In this document: piece by piece, positions 19,341-27,656 of the stretch
How the letters are laid out: each line of letters opens with the position of its first letter
Numbering within the stretch: position 1 is the first letter of the stretch
Assembly: GCA_023150475.1 (NCBI GenBank)
Contig: JAKLKU010000014.1
Coordinates: forward strand, 96,955-160,954
DNA length: 64,000 nt
Source: Planctomycetota bacterium
Lineage (GTDB): Bacteria > Planctomycetota > UBA1135 > GCA-002686595
Direction: 5' to 3'
Position numbers and translations under genes: made by a program
Notes under the pieces: model-generated
Seen by the model: the letters and a program-made list of their open reading frames with translations, nothing else
The model's database searches: none
What the model was told of the DNA's origin: nothing

Positions 19341-19637
19341 ATGACGCTCCAACACTGCCTCCTGCTCGCCGCCGCGGTCTTCGCGATCGGCGTGTACGGC
19401 CTGATCACGCGCCGCCAAGCGATCGGCATGCTGATCTCGCTCGAGTTGCTCGTGAACTCCGCGAACCTCGCGCTGGTCGCGTTCGCGAAGCACGCCGGCG
19501 CGCCGACCCAGCCGCTCGTGCTGTTCGTGCTCGCGATCACCGTCGCCGAAGTCGCGGTCGGTCTCGCGCTCGTGATGCTCTTCTACCGGCGCTACGACGA
19601 CACGCTGCTCGATCAAGCGAACGAGGCCCGCGGATGA
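19341..19637 (+). CDS. nuoK: NADH-quinone oxidoreductase subunit K
   Basis: NuoK is 98 residues with three membrane helices, the normal size. The two buried glutamates needed for ion transfer are seen in LISLELLVNSANLAL and TVAEVAVGLALV. It starts four bases after the nuoJ stop and its own stop overlaps the nuoL ATG. The subunit is homologous to MrpC of multisubunit Na+/H+ antiporters, but the surrounding order A-B/C-D-H-I-J-K-L-M-N identifies complex I. Confidence 0.97.
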   Translation: MTLQHCLLLAAAVFAIGVYGLITRRQAIGMLISLELLVNSANLALVAFAKHAGAPTQPLVLFVLAITVAEVAVGLALVMLFYRRYDDTLLDQANEARG

Positions 19638-21445
19638 ACGCGCTGAACGATCCGATCTTCCTCGCGGCGGTCGCGCTGCTCGCGCCGATCGGCGCCGCGC
19701 TGCTGCTCGTCGTGCTGCCGTTCGTGCGCCACCGCGGCGCGCCGGCGGCCGGGCTCTGCATCTTCGGCAGCGTGCTCGCGCTCGCCGCGGCCGTGAAGCT
19801 GCTCTTCGTCCACCACGAGCTCGGCGACGCGCGCTTCGCCGTGACTTGGATCTCCGCCGTGTCGAAGCCGATCGCCGAGATCGGGCTCTTCGTCGACGGC
19901 ACGTCGAGCTCGATGCTCGCCGTCGTCTGCCTCGTCGCGCTCTGCGTGCAGGTGTTCTCGGTCGCGTACATGCACGACGAGCCGCCGCGCGGTTACGGGC
20001 GCTACTTCGCGTACCACGCGTTCTTCCTCTTCAGCATGAACGCGTTCGTGCTGGCGCCGAACCTGCTGCAGGCCTTCGCCGGCTGGGAGCTCGTCGGCCT
20101 CACGAGCTACCTGCTGATCGGCTTCTACTTCGCGAAGCCGAGCGCGGCGAAAGCGGCGGTCAAGGCGTTCTGGATGACCAAACTCGCCGACATGGGCTTC
20201 CTGTTCGGCCTGCTCTGGCTCTTCGTCGCGACCGGCGGCTTCGAATGGACCGCGAAGCTCGATCCGACGGTCGCGGTCGGCGTCACGTTGCTGCTCTTCC
20301 TCGCCGTGGTCGGCAAGTCGGCGCAGTTCCCGCTGCACATCTGGCTGCCGGACGCGATGGAAGGTCCGACGCCGGTGAGCGCGTTGCTCCACGCCGCGAC
20401 GATGGTCGCCGCCGGCGTGTTCCTGATCGTGCGCGCCGACCCGTTGTTCGTCCAAGCGGCGACGACGCAGACCATCATGCTCTGGATCGGCGCGTTCACG
20501 GCGGTCTTCGCGGCGTGCCTCGCGCTGGTGCAGCGCGACATCAAGAAGGTGCTCGCGTACTCGACGTGCTCGCAGCTCGGCTACATGGTCGCGGCACTCG
20601 GCGCGGGCTCGGCGTTCGCCGGCTACTTCCACCTCGGCACGCACGCGTTCTTCAAGGCGCTGCTCTTCCTCGCGGCCGGCAGCGTGATCCACGCCGTGCA
20701 CTCGAACGACCTCGCCGACATGGGCGGGCTCAGGAAGAAGATGCCGCTGACGACGCTGACGTTCGTGATCGGCGCGCTCTCGCTCGCCGGCATCCCGGGC
20801 CTCGCCGGCTTCTTCAGCAAGGACCTGGTGCTCGCGAGCCTCGAAGGCCGCTTCGGTTGGGTGCCGTGGGGGATGTTGATGTTCTCCGCGTTCCTGACCG
20901 CGTTCTACATGGGCCGCGTGTTGTGCCTCGCCTTCTTCGGGAACCTCTCGCACAAGGCCGAGCACGCGCACGAAGCGCCGCTCTCGATGAGCGGGCCGCT
21001 CATCGTGCTCGCCGTGCCCTCGGTGGTCGCGGGCTTCTTCGGCTCGACGCTCGCGCACGCGGTCGGCGGGCACTACGAAGCGCACTTCGTCGGGCTGACG
21101 CCGATCGTCGCGTCGGCGATGGCGCTCGCCGGGCTGCTCGCCTCGATCGCCGTCTACGGCCGCAACCGGGACGCGCGCGTCGCCGGCGCGATCGAAGGGC
21201 TCGATCGTGCGAGCGCCGTCGATCGTCTCTGGGAGCTCGGTTACCGCCGCGCGCTGCTCGGCGTGAGCTCGGTGCTCGGCTGGATCGACCGGTACGTGAT
21301 CGACGGCCTGATGAACTTCACGGGCTACACGACGATCGAGGCCGGCGCCGCCGTGCGCGGCGCGCAGACCGGTCGCATGCGCCACTACTTGGTCGCGGTC
21401 GTGCTGGGCGCCGTGTTGGTCGCCGTGATGGGGCTCGTGGCATGA
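19634..21445 (+). CDS. nuoL: NADH-quinone oxidoreductase subunit L
   Basis: NuoL (603 residues) is the distal antiporter-like subunit. Key residues are Glu in FAGWELVGLTSYLLIGFYF and Lys in AAVKAFWMTKLADMGF, then HIWLPDAMEGPTPVSALLHAATMVAAGVF and STCSQLGYMVAALG. A C-terminal extension of about 120 residues, including a final membrane helix (LVAVVLGAVLVAVMGLVA), corresponds to the lateral helix HL and its anchor. The ATG overlaps the nuoK stop by four bases. It pumps protons (or Na+) with NuoM and NuoN. Confidence 0.97.
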   Translation: MNALNDPIFLAAVALLAPIGAALLLVVLPFVRHRGAPAAGLCIFGSVLALAAAVKLLFVHHELGDARFAVTWISAVSKPIAEIGLFVDGTSSSMLAVVCLVALCVQVFSVAYMHDEPPRGYGRYFAYHAFFLFSMNAFVLAPNLLQAFAGWELVGLTSYLLIGFYFAKPSAAKAAVKAFWMTKLADMGFLFGLLWLFVATGGFEWTAKLDPTVAVGVTLLLFLAVVGKSAQFPLHIWLPDAMEGPTPVSALLHAATMVAAGVFLIVRADPLFVQAATTQTIMLWIGAFTAVFAACLALVQRDIKKVLAYSTCSQLGYMVAALGAGSAFAGYFHLGTHAFFKALLFLAAGSVIHAVHSNDLADMGGLRKKMPLTTLTFVIGALSLAGIPGLAGFFSKDLVLASLEGRFGWVPWGMLMFSAFLTAFYMGRVLCLAFFGNLSHKAEHAHEAPLSMSGPLIVLAVPSVVAGFFGSTLAHAVGGHYEAHFVGLTPIVASAMALAGLLASIAVYGRNRDARVAGAIEGLDRASAVDRLWELGYRRALLGVSSVLGWIDRYVIDGLMNFTGYTTIEAGAAVRGAQTGRMRHYLVAVVLGAVLVAVMGLVA

Positions 21446-22998
21446 ATCACTGGCTCTCGTTGATCGTCGCTGCGCCCGCGGTCGCCGCGGCGCTGCTCTT
21501 GGTCCTGAAGAACGAGCAGAAGCTCGCGATCCGGCTCGTGTCGCTCGTCGGCGCGACGGTGTCGCTCGTCGGCAGTCTGGTCGTAGCGGCGCAGTACGAC
21601 CGCGCGCTCGGCGGCTTCCAGATGCTCGAGAGCTTCCCGCTGGTGCCGAGCTACGGCATCCACCTGAAGCTCGCCGTCGACGGTTGGGGCGTCGCGTTGC
21701 TGCTCTTGACCGGCATCATCATCGTCACCGGCGTCCTCGCGAGCTGGTCGGTGCCGAAGCGCGACAAGGAGTTCTTCCTGCTCTTGCTGGTGCTGGTCGC
21801 CGGCGTGTTCGGCGTCTTCGTCGCGCAGGACCTCTTCGTCTTCTTCCTCTTCTACGAGATCGCCGTGTTGCCGATGTACTTGCTCATCGGCATCTGGGGC
21901 GCGAGCCACGACGTCAAGGCGGCCGGACCGTTCAAGTACGTCTGGAAGCGCTTCGCGGTCGGCGGCAAGGAATACGCCGCGATGAAGCTGACGTTGATGC
22001 TGCTCGTCGGCTCGGCGGCGGTGCTCGTCGGCATGCTGATCCTCTGGAACGGCTCGGGCGCGCGCACGTTCGACATGCAGGTGCTCGAGAACGCGACGTT
22101 CTCGCGCACGGCGCAGATGTGGGCGTTCCCGCTGTTCTGGCTCGGCTTCGGCTCGCTCGCCGGCGTGTTCCCGTTCCACACGTGGTCGCCGGACGGCCAC
22201 GCGTCGGCGCCGACCGCCGTGTCGATGTTGCACGCAGGCGTGCTGATGAAGCTCGGCGCGTTCGGCGTGATGCGCATCGGCATGGTGCTCGTGCCCGACG
22301 CCGCCGAAGTGTGGGCGCCGCTCGTCGGCACGGTCGCCGTGATCAACGTGCTCTACGGCGCGTTCTGCGCGGCGAGCCAGACCGACCTCAAGTACATCGT
22401 CGCGTACTCGAGCGTCAGCCACATGGGCGTCGTGATGCTCGGCGCCGCGACGCTGACGCCGAACGGTTGGAACGGCGCGGTCTACCAGATGGTCGCGCAC
22501 GGCATCATGACCGGCCTCTTCTTCGCGCTCGTCGGCCTCGTGTACGAGCGCGCGCACACGCGAGCGATCGCCAAGATGGGCGGCTTCGCGCATCCGATGC
22601 CCGCGGTCGCGGCGTTCTTCACGCTGGCGTGCCTGTCGTCGCTCGGGCTGCCCGGCACCGCCGGTTTCGTCGCCGAGTTCCTGGTGTTCGTCGGCGCGGC
22701 GCAGAGCGAGCACTGGTGGTGGACGATCCCGGGCGTGCTCGGCGCGTTCGTCACGGCGGTCTACGTGCTGCGCGCGTGCAAGTCGATCTTCTGGGGGCCG
22801 GCGCCGAAAGGTGAGTACGCGCACCTCCAGGATGCGCAGCGCACCGAATGGGCCGCGCCGCTGGTGCTCGGCTCGGCGCTGGTGCTCTTCGGCTTCTGGC
22901 CGCGCTTCCTGCTCGATTCGATCGACGGAGCGAGCGCGACGTTCCTGTCGCGCGTCGTCACCGTCGCCTCGGCGCCCGACATGGAGACCAACAAGTGA
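21442..22998 (+). CDS. nuoM: NADH-quinone oxidoreductase subunit M
   Basis: NuoM (518 residues, about 14 membrane helices) shows the Glu of FLFYEIAVLPMYLLIGIWG and the canonical block FPFHTWSPDGHASAPTAVSM, LHAGVLMKLGAFGVMR, SSVSHMGVVMLG and AHGIMTGLFFALVGLVYER. ATG 21442 overlaps the nuoL stop as ATGA. It is the middle antiporter-like subunit of the membrane arm. The short soluble C-terminus carries DAQRTEW and ends METNK, where the nuoN GTG start overlaps. Confidence 0.97.
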   Translation: MNHWLSLIVAAPAVAAALLLVLKNEQKLAIRLVSLVGATVSLVGSLVVAAQYDRALGGFQMLESFPLVPSYGIHLKLAVDGWGVALLLLTGIIIVTGVLASWSVPKRDKEFFLLLLVLVAGVFGVFVAQDLFVFFLFYEIAVLPMYLLIGIWGASHDVKAAGPFKYVWKRFAVGGKEYAAMKLTLMLLVGSAAVLVGMLILWNGSGARTFDMQVLENATFSRTAQMWAFPLFWLGFGSLAGVFPFHTWSPDGHASAPTAVSMLHAGVLMKLGAFGVMRIGMVLVPDAAEVWAPLVGTVAVINVLYGAFCAASQTDLKYIVAYSSVSHMGVVMLGAATLTPNGWNGAVYQMVAHGIMTGLFFALVGLVYERAHTRAIAKMGGFAHPMPAVAAFFTLACLSSLGLPGTAGFVAEFLVFVGAAQSEHWWWTIPGVLGAFVTAVYVLRACKSIFWGPAPKGEYAHLQDAQRTEWAAPLVLGSALVLFGFWPRFLLDSIDGASATFLSRVVTVASAPDMETNK

Positions 22999-24431
22999 GC
23001 TCCTGGGTCCACCTCCTCTCGCTCGACCTCGCCGTCGTCGGTCTTGCGGCGCTCGTGATGTTGCTCGACGCGCTCGCGTCGTTGCGCGGGCGCACGATCG
23101 GCGCGCTGGTCGTCGCCGGTTTGGTCGGAGTGTTGATCGCTTCGTTCCAGATCGACGTCACCGGCACGACGCCGCACGGCGCGTACGTGTCCGACGCGTG
23201 GGTGCTCTTCTTCAAGCGCATCTTCCTCTGCGCCGCGATCCTCGGCGTGCTCGGCTCGATCGAGTGGCTCGACCGCCACGCGCCCAAGCGTCAGGCCGAG
23301 TACTACGCGCTGCTGCTCTTCAGCCTGGTCGGGATGCTGCTGCTGCCGGGAGCCCGCGACTGGGTCTTGCTCGTCGTCGCGTTCGAGCTGATGGGCGTGC
23401 CGCTCTACGTGCTCGCCGCGTACGCGAAGAACGACACGACGCCGGGCGAGCCCAAGCTCGCCGCGGAAGCTGCGCTGAAGCTCTTCGTCACCGGCGCCGC
23501 GAGCTCGGCGTTCACGTTCTTCGGTCTCGCGTTGCTCGTCGGACTGTCGGGTTCGACGTCGATCGCGCAAGGCGCGCAGATGTCGCCGCTCGCGACCGTC
23601 GGTCTGATGCTGGTGATCGCGGGCTTCGGCTTCAAACTCGGCGCGGTGCCGTTCCACTTCTGGGTGCCCGACACGTACCAAGGCGCGCCGACGCCGTTCG
23701 TCGCGTTCCTCTCGGTCGCGCCGAAGGCCGGCGGTCTCGCCGCGCTCAGCGTGATCCTGATGTCGACCGGTTGGGTCGGCGCGAAGGAACTGTGGGCGCC
23801 TGCGATCGTCGTGATCTCGATCGCGAGCATGGCGGTCGGCAACCTGTTCGCGCTGCCGCAGACCGATGCGCGGCGCCTGCTCGGTTTCTCCGGCATCGCG
23901 CAGATCGGTTACGTGCTGATCGCGCTCGCCGCGGCGACCGAACAAGGCCTCGCGATGGCGCTCTTCTTCATCGCGGCGTACGTGTTCACGAACCTCGGGC
24001 TCTTCCTGGTGGTGCACGCCGCCGCGCAGGACATGGGCGGGCACGGAATCGCAGAGATGTCCGGCTTGTCGCGGCGTTCGCCGTGGCTCGGCGGCGCGTT
24101 GCTCGTGTTCTTGCTGTCGCTCGCGGGGATCCCGTTCGTCATTGGCTTCTGGGCGAAGCTCTTCGTGTTCCTCGAAGCGTATCGCGCCGGGCTCGTGGTG
24201 CCGGTGATCGTCGGCATCGTGCTCGCGGTCGTGGGCCTCTTCTACTACTTGTCGGTCGCACGCCAGACGTTCATGGCGGAAGGCAAGAGCGACGAGAAGA
24301 TCCACGCGGGCGCGCCGTTGTCCGCGGCGATCGCCGTGTGTCTCTTGGCCGTGGTGGTGCTGGGTCTGTGGCCGGGCCCGCTGGTCGAGAGCGCGAACGC
24401 GGCGGCCGCGGCGTTCCTCGGCGGGCGCTGA
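22995..24431 (+). CDS. nuoN: NADH-quinone oxidoreductase subunit N
   Basis: NuoN (478 residues) begins at GTG 22995, overlapping the nuoM stop (GTGA). Conserved marks are LLVVAFELMGVPLYVLAAY, AALKLFVTGAASSAFTFFG, GFGFKLGAVPFHFWVPDTYQGAPTP and AQIGYVLIAL. It closes the antiporter-like trio. No nuoE, nuoF or nuoG follows: the next gene is unrelated and a weak hairpin lies 38 bp after the stop, so the operon appears to end here without an NADH-oxidising module. Confidence 0.97.
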   Translation: MSSWVHLLSLDLAVVGLAALVMLLDALASLRGRTIGALVVAGLVGVLIASFQIDVTGTTPHGAYVSDAWVLFFKRIFLCAAILGVLGSIEWLDRHAPKRQAEYYALLLFSLVGMLLLPGARDWVLLVVAFELMGVPLYVLAAYAKNDTTPGEPKLAAEAALKLFVTGAASSAFTFFGLALLVGLSGSTSIAQGAQMSPLATVGLMLVIAGFGFKLGAVPFHFWVPDTYQGAPTPFVAFLSVAPKAGGLAALSVILMSTGWVGAKELWAPAIVVISIASMAVGNLFALPQTDARRLLGFSGIAQIGYVLIALAAATEQGLAMALFFIAAYVFTNLGLFLVVHAAAQDMGGHGIAEMSGLSRRSPWLGGALLVFLLSLAGIPFVIGFWAKLFVFLEAYRAGLVVPVIVGIVLAVVGLFYYLSVARQTFMAEGKSDEKIHAGAPLSAAIAVCLLAVVVLGLWPGPLVESANAAAAAFLGGR

Positions 24432-24469
24432 GCCGGCCCGACTCGTCGAGCTCCATCTGGAATTCGGCG

Positions 24470-24485
24470 GGCAAACCCGTTTGCC
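24470..24485 (+). terminator. Possible weak hairpin after the nuo operon
   Basis: GGCAAA (24470-24475) and TTTGCC (24480-24485) pair over six bases with loop CCCG, 38 bp after the nuoN stop. No U-run follows (TCGCGG), so it is at best a weak terminator or a 3'-end protecting hairpin. Confidence 0.3.
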
Positions 24486-24626
24486 TCGCGGCCGAGCAAT
24501 CGGTGTCCCGCCGGCTCGACCCGATCGAGTTCACGCCGGCCGCACGGTGCGCACATGCCGAGCCCGCACGGCGCGCCGAACACACTGCGATCACGAACGA
24601 TGACGCGGGCCGCGGCGGGAGACGTC

Positions 24627-25058
24627 ATGCGCGAGCTGCGCAGTGAACGGTGGCGCGAACCGAAGCACGCGTACGGAAGCGCGGCGGACATTCCGCCGTT
24701 GCTCGAGCGATCACGTGGCCTCTCCACGTCGGAACCCGAAGCGGAGCCGTGGTTCTCCTTGTTCCGCGCGCTTGAGCATCAACGCGACGTGTACCCGGCT
24801 TCCTTCGCTGCGGCGCCGCACGTGATCGCCGAGTTGGAACGGCGCGCGGAAGTCGCCGGCGTGTCCTTCTTCCACTTCCCTGCGTGGGTCGAGGTCTGTC
24901 GCGCCAAGAAGTCCGTCGCGATCCCAGTCGACCTCGAGAAAGCGTACTTCGAGTCGTGCGGACGCTTGCCGACGCTTGCGGCACGCGCTGCACCGAAGCC
25001 GCTCGAACGTGTTGGACTGGCCTGGGTCCTCAACGCGATCGCGGCGGCGCAGGGGTGA
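24627..25058 (+). CDS. Small conserved hypothetical protein (AYG..DIP family)
   Basis: ATG 24627 has GGGAG five bases upstream and gives 143 residues; an in-frame ATG at 24555 would only add a non-conserved Arg-rich leader. The pattern KHAYGSAADIPPLLERSR, then ALEHQRDVYPASFAAAPHVI resembles a widespread family of small helical (HEAT-like) proteins with HAYGxAxDxPxLL and HQGxVYxATxxAVPxL that occur near toxin-immunity genes. No toxin-like gene is next to it. The function is unknown and the family link is by pattern only. It sits alone between the nuo operon and the hemerythrin gene. Confidence 0.65.
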   Translation: MRELRSERWREPKHAYGSAADIPPLLERSRGLSTSEPEAEPWFSLFRALEHQRDVYPASFAAAPHVIAELERRAEVAGVSFFHFPAWVEVCRAKKSVAIPVDLEKAYFESCGRLPTLAARAAPKPLERVGLAWVLNAIAAAQG

Positions 25059-25288
25059 CACGCTTTCGCCGCAGCGCTCCTCGAGCTGTCGGCGGATGGA
25101 GTCGTCGAGCGGTCTCGGCTGCGCTCGACGAGTGAAGCCTGGCCTCGCGGTGGAGCGCGCTCGGCGGTGTCCGCCGCGGCACGGGGTAACCCGTGCGCGG
25201 CGTGCCCGCCTTCAGCATCGCCGACTGCGGACCTCCGCGGCCCCGCGCGAACTTTCCTCCGGCGCTTGGCGCAGGGGGACTGCTCCGT

Positions 25289-25319
25289 TGGGCCCATACC
25301 TAAGTTCGTGGGCCCCTAC
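25289..25319 (+). promoter_or_regulatory. Tandem operator-like repeats before the hemerythrin gene
   Basis: Two near-identical 11-mers, GGGCCCATACC (25289-25299) and GGGCCCCTACC (25309-25319), lie in the same orientation exactly 20 bp apart, close to two helical turns, 58-88 bp before ATG 25377. Same-face spacing suggests cooperative binding of a regulator. The rest of the 318-bp gap (25059-25376) shows only a T-run at 25344-25351 and GGAGG at 25367-25371. No known consensus is matched, so the regulator is not named. Confidence 0.45.
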
Positions 25320-25376
25320 CGACAATCCGTATGGAAGTGCGGCCTTTTTTTCCGTCGCGCGCCAACGGAGGTAGCC

Positions 25377-25826
25377 ATGTCGGTCAAGTCGTACGGGATT
25401 CGGCAAATGATCCTCGCCGAGCACGACGAGCTGCGTCGTCGCGCTCAAGACATCGAGAACGCGCTCGAGCGCATGGAGCGCATTCGCCGCGCGAACGCCG
25501 GCGAACTCGAGGGGCTCTTGACGGCGTTCTATGCACGCTTCTGGCACCACATCGAGAACGAAGACCGACTCCTGCGCCCGGTGCTGACCGACGACGGCAA
25601 GAAGGAGCTCGTCGACCGCATGGACAAGGAACACGTCGATCAGCGCGCTCGCATCGAGGCGCTGTCGAAGCTGCTCCTGCACACGACGCCTCACGAGCAC
25701 GTCGGCAAGCTGCGCGCGTTCTTCGAAGAGCTCCGCAAGGAGATGCACGACGAAGAAACGCTGTGCCTCTCGCCGGAAAAACCGCACGACGAACCGCTGC
25801 GCTTCGACTCCTGCTGCGGCAGGTGA
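25377..25826 (+). CDS. Hemerythrin HHE domain protein
   Basis: This 149-residue four-helix protein binds a non-haem diiron site. Likely ligands are His16 (AEHDEL), His57/58 with Glu62 (WHHIENED), His86 (DKEHVDQR) and His124 with nearby carboxylates (KEMHDEE). ATG 25377 has GGAGG five bases upstream; upstream in-frame sequence is not family-like. The protein ends DSCCGR, a vicinal Cys pair uncommon in the family that could be redox active. Roles in the family include oxygen or NO sensing and Fe-S protection. Close to the ferredoxin-linked block, an oxygen or NO response is plausible. A tandem repeat in front suggests inducible expression. Confidence 0.88.
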   Translation: MSVKSYGIRQMILAEHDELRRRAQDIENALERMERIRRANAGELEGLLTAFYARFWHHIENEDRLLRPVLTDDGKKELVDRMDKEHVDQRARIEALSKLLLHTTPHEHVGKLRAFFEELRKEMHDEETLCLSPEKPHDEPLRFDSCCGR

Positions 25827-25907
25827 AGTTTGGGGGCGTTCGAGCGCCCGCGGCGGGCCGCTTCGGCGGGGCTGCGTGCGCTCGAGCCGTCCACGTCGAG
25901 CCGACGG

Positions 25908-27101
25908 CTATTTCTTCTTCGCTCGGTCGGCGAGCAACTTCTGGATCGTCGGCGCGAGGCCTTCGGCGAGCTTCGTGCCGACGAGTTCGTGACAGCGCTC
26001 GTTCGGATGGTGGTCGACTTGGTGGACCTGCAGGCTCGCGGGGTCCTCGTGCTCGACGATCGGCAGGAGGTCGTAGAACGGGACTGCGTGCTTGCGGCAG
26101 AGCTGCTTCAGCGCTTCGTGCTGCGTGCGCCACGGATAGTCGTCGCCGAGCAGCGTGAGGTCGGGGAAGAGCAGCAGACGGAAGTCCGCGCCCTTCGTCT
26201 GGCACAACGTCGGCATCGCGGTGAGGTACGTCTGGAGCTCGTTCCACCCAGGCGCGTCCTCGACGCCCCAGTTGTCGCGCAAGATGCGGTTGTAGGCCGC
26301 AGTGCGCAGCTTCAACTCGAGCGCCGCCGCGAAATGATCGAGCAGCACCGAGTGCGTGCGCAGCCACCACTGCACTTCCTCGGACGTGCGCACCTTGTGC
26401 TCGCGGCGCGGCTCGCCGAAGGTCAACCCGAGGAACGTCGAGAGGTCCGATTCCGGCGCACGGCCGACCTTGCGCACGTCGACCGGCACGACGTCGTTCA
26501 TGTAGAAGCACACGAACACCATGTCGGGCTCGTACTCGATCACGCGTTTGCCGAGCAACGCGGCTTCTTGGCGCGTGTTGTAGCCGTACACGCCGCAGTT
26601 CATCACTTCGATCGAGAGGTCGGGCAGGCGCCTCGCGAGCTCGCGTTCGAGCACCTTCGGGTACGGCGACTCGCCTTGCACGCCGATGCCGAACGTGAAC
26701 GAGTCGCCGAGGACTGCGATGCGGAAGGTGCCTTCCGGTTTCGGTCGCGCGTAGACCCGCGGATCGCGGAAGCCGTCGGCGTTGATCTGGTAGGAGACCG
26801 TCTTCGCCGGTGACCGCGGGGTCGCCGGGTACTCCGCGCCGTAGTGCGCGCCGGGGACGAGCTCGTAGCCGAGGTTCTTGTCGTCGACGTCGCGCACGAC
26901 CTTCGGCGCGGTCGGTTCGTGGTACGCGACCGTCCAATCGAGGAAGCCACGCGCGACGAACTCGGCGAGCACGCCGGTGACCACGAGCGTGCCGCAGGCG
27001 AGCGCGAGCTTCGTGAAGCAGCCGCGCCGGCGTTTCGGCGCGGCGGAGGGCCCTGGCTCGCCGCCGGTCGTGGGCGTGTTGGAGTCGGCGTCGGCCATCA
27101 T
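25908..27101 (-). CDS. SGNH/GDSL-family hydrolase, membrane anchored
   Basis: The reading frame is open to 27281 but the upstream part is low-complexity Arg/Gly/Leu from a minisatellite; ATG-ATG at 27101/27098 starts the family-like part. The 397-residue protein has one membrane helix (FTKLALACGTLVVTGVLAEF) after a Pro-rich cytoplasmic start, then an SGNH domain: VLGDSFTFGIG (catalytic Ser), NCGVYGYN, YMNDVVP (Asn of block III) and a late HQVDHHPNE (Asp-His). It is a paralogue of the SGNH genes at 34372-38052 but a separate transcription unit. Such anchored SGNH proteins often act on cell-surface polysaccharide acetyl groups (AlgX/DltD-like); the substrate is unknown. Confidence 0.85.
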   Translation of the reverse strand: MMADADSNTPTTGGEPGPSAAPKRRRGCFTKLALACGTLVVTGVLAEFVARGFLDWTVAYHEPTAPKVVRDVDDKNLGYELVPGAHYGAEYPATPRSPAKTVSYQINADGFRDPRVYARPKPEGTFRIAVLGDSFTFGIGVQGESPYPKVLERELARRLPDLSIEVMNCGVYGYNTRQEAALLGKRVIEYEPDMVFVCFYMNDVVPVDVRKVGRAPESDLSTFLGLTFGEPRREHKVRTSEEVQWWLRTHSVLLDHFAAALELKLRTAAYNRILRDNWGVEDAPGWNELQTYLTAMPTLCQTKGADFRLLLFPDLTLLGDDYPWRTQHEALKQLCRKHAVPFYDLLPIVEHEDPASLQVHQVDHHPNERCHELVGTKLAEGLAPTIQKLLADRAKKK

Positions 27102-27184
27102 GGCGAGCCTAACCCGACGGTCCGCGGGCGGCCAAGCGGACGGCCGCGCCGGCGAGTCGGCTTCGCGGTGTCCCGGGCGTCCCA

Positions 27185-27256
27185 GGAGTCCCCGGAGTCT
27201 CCGGAGTCCCCGGAGTCCCCGGAGTCCCCGGAGTCTCCGGAGTCCCCGGAGTCCCA
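27185..27256. repeat. Minisatellite, 9-bp unit x8
   Basis: Eight head-to-tail copies of GGAGTCCCC, two of them GGAGTCTCC and the last ending CCCA, with a degraded copy before 27185. It lies 84 bp before the SGNH gene start, inside the 555-bp gap 27102-27656. The gap otherwise contains two more repeat arrays and no gene I can support. The unit length keeps all frames open, which creates false proteins on both strands. Confidence 0.9.
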
Positions 27257-27266
27257 AGCGCGCGCG

Positions 27267-27317
27267 GTGCCCCCGGCTCACGAGTGCCCCCGGCTCGCGA
27301 GCGGCGGCGGCTCACGA
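27267..27317. repeat. 17-bp imperfect tandem repeat x3
   Basis: Three units of 17 bp: GTGCCCCCGGCTCACGA, GTGCCCCCGGCTCGCGA and GCGGCGGCGGCTCACGA, followed by a decayed fourth to 27334. It begins ten bases after the 9-bp array but has a different unit, so it arose separately. Confidence 0.75.
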
Positions 27318-27516
27318 GCGGCGGCGGCGCAGCGCTGGTCCAGCGTCGTTGCACCCGTCGGTCGACCCAGCACTGAGCTCCGTCCTGCGTGCGCGTTCGC
27401 CGCACGCTCGGGGAACTTTGCCGAGGCGCGACCCTCGCGTGCGCGGTGCGCTGGAACTTCGTTCCTCGAAGCTCCAGCGGCACCGGAAATTTGCGTGGAG
27501 CGCCGTGGAGTGCGCC

Positions 27517-27588
27517 AGCGAGTTGGCGAGCGAGTTGGCGAGCGGGTTGGCCAGCGAGTTGGCCAGCGAGTTGGCCAGCGGGTTGGAC
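27517..27588. repeat. Minisatellite, 12-bp unit x6
   Basis: Six copies of AGCG[AG]GTTGGC[GC], the last ending GGAC, run head to tail 68 bp before the start of the GT-C-like membrane protein gene. The A/G and C/G variants are arranged in blocks, as expected from slipped-strand copying. Read in one frame the plus strand would encode repeated Glu-Leu-Ala-Ser, but no start signal supports translation. Confidence 0.9.
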
Positions 27589-27656
27589 GGCGCGACGAGC
27601 CGCGTAGACTCTGCCCTTCGCATGGCTCGTCCCCGCCGCACACCGAGTCCGAGCGC

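Noticed and set aside
19341..24431. nuoK-nuoN as an Mrp-type multisubunit antiporter
   Set aside because: They are continuous, with overlapping starts, with nuoA-B/C-D-H-I-J; MrpE, F and G are absent.
25834..25849. Hairpin GGGCG/CGCCC after the hemerythrin gene
   Set aside because: Only five pairs in a G+C-rich background and no U-run.
27102..27656. CRISPR array in the repeat-rich gap
   Set aside because: Units are 9, 12 and 17 bp, directly joined with no unique spacers and no cas genes. No CRISPR is seen anywhere in the window.
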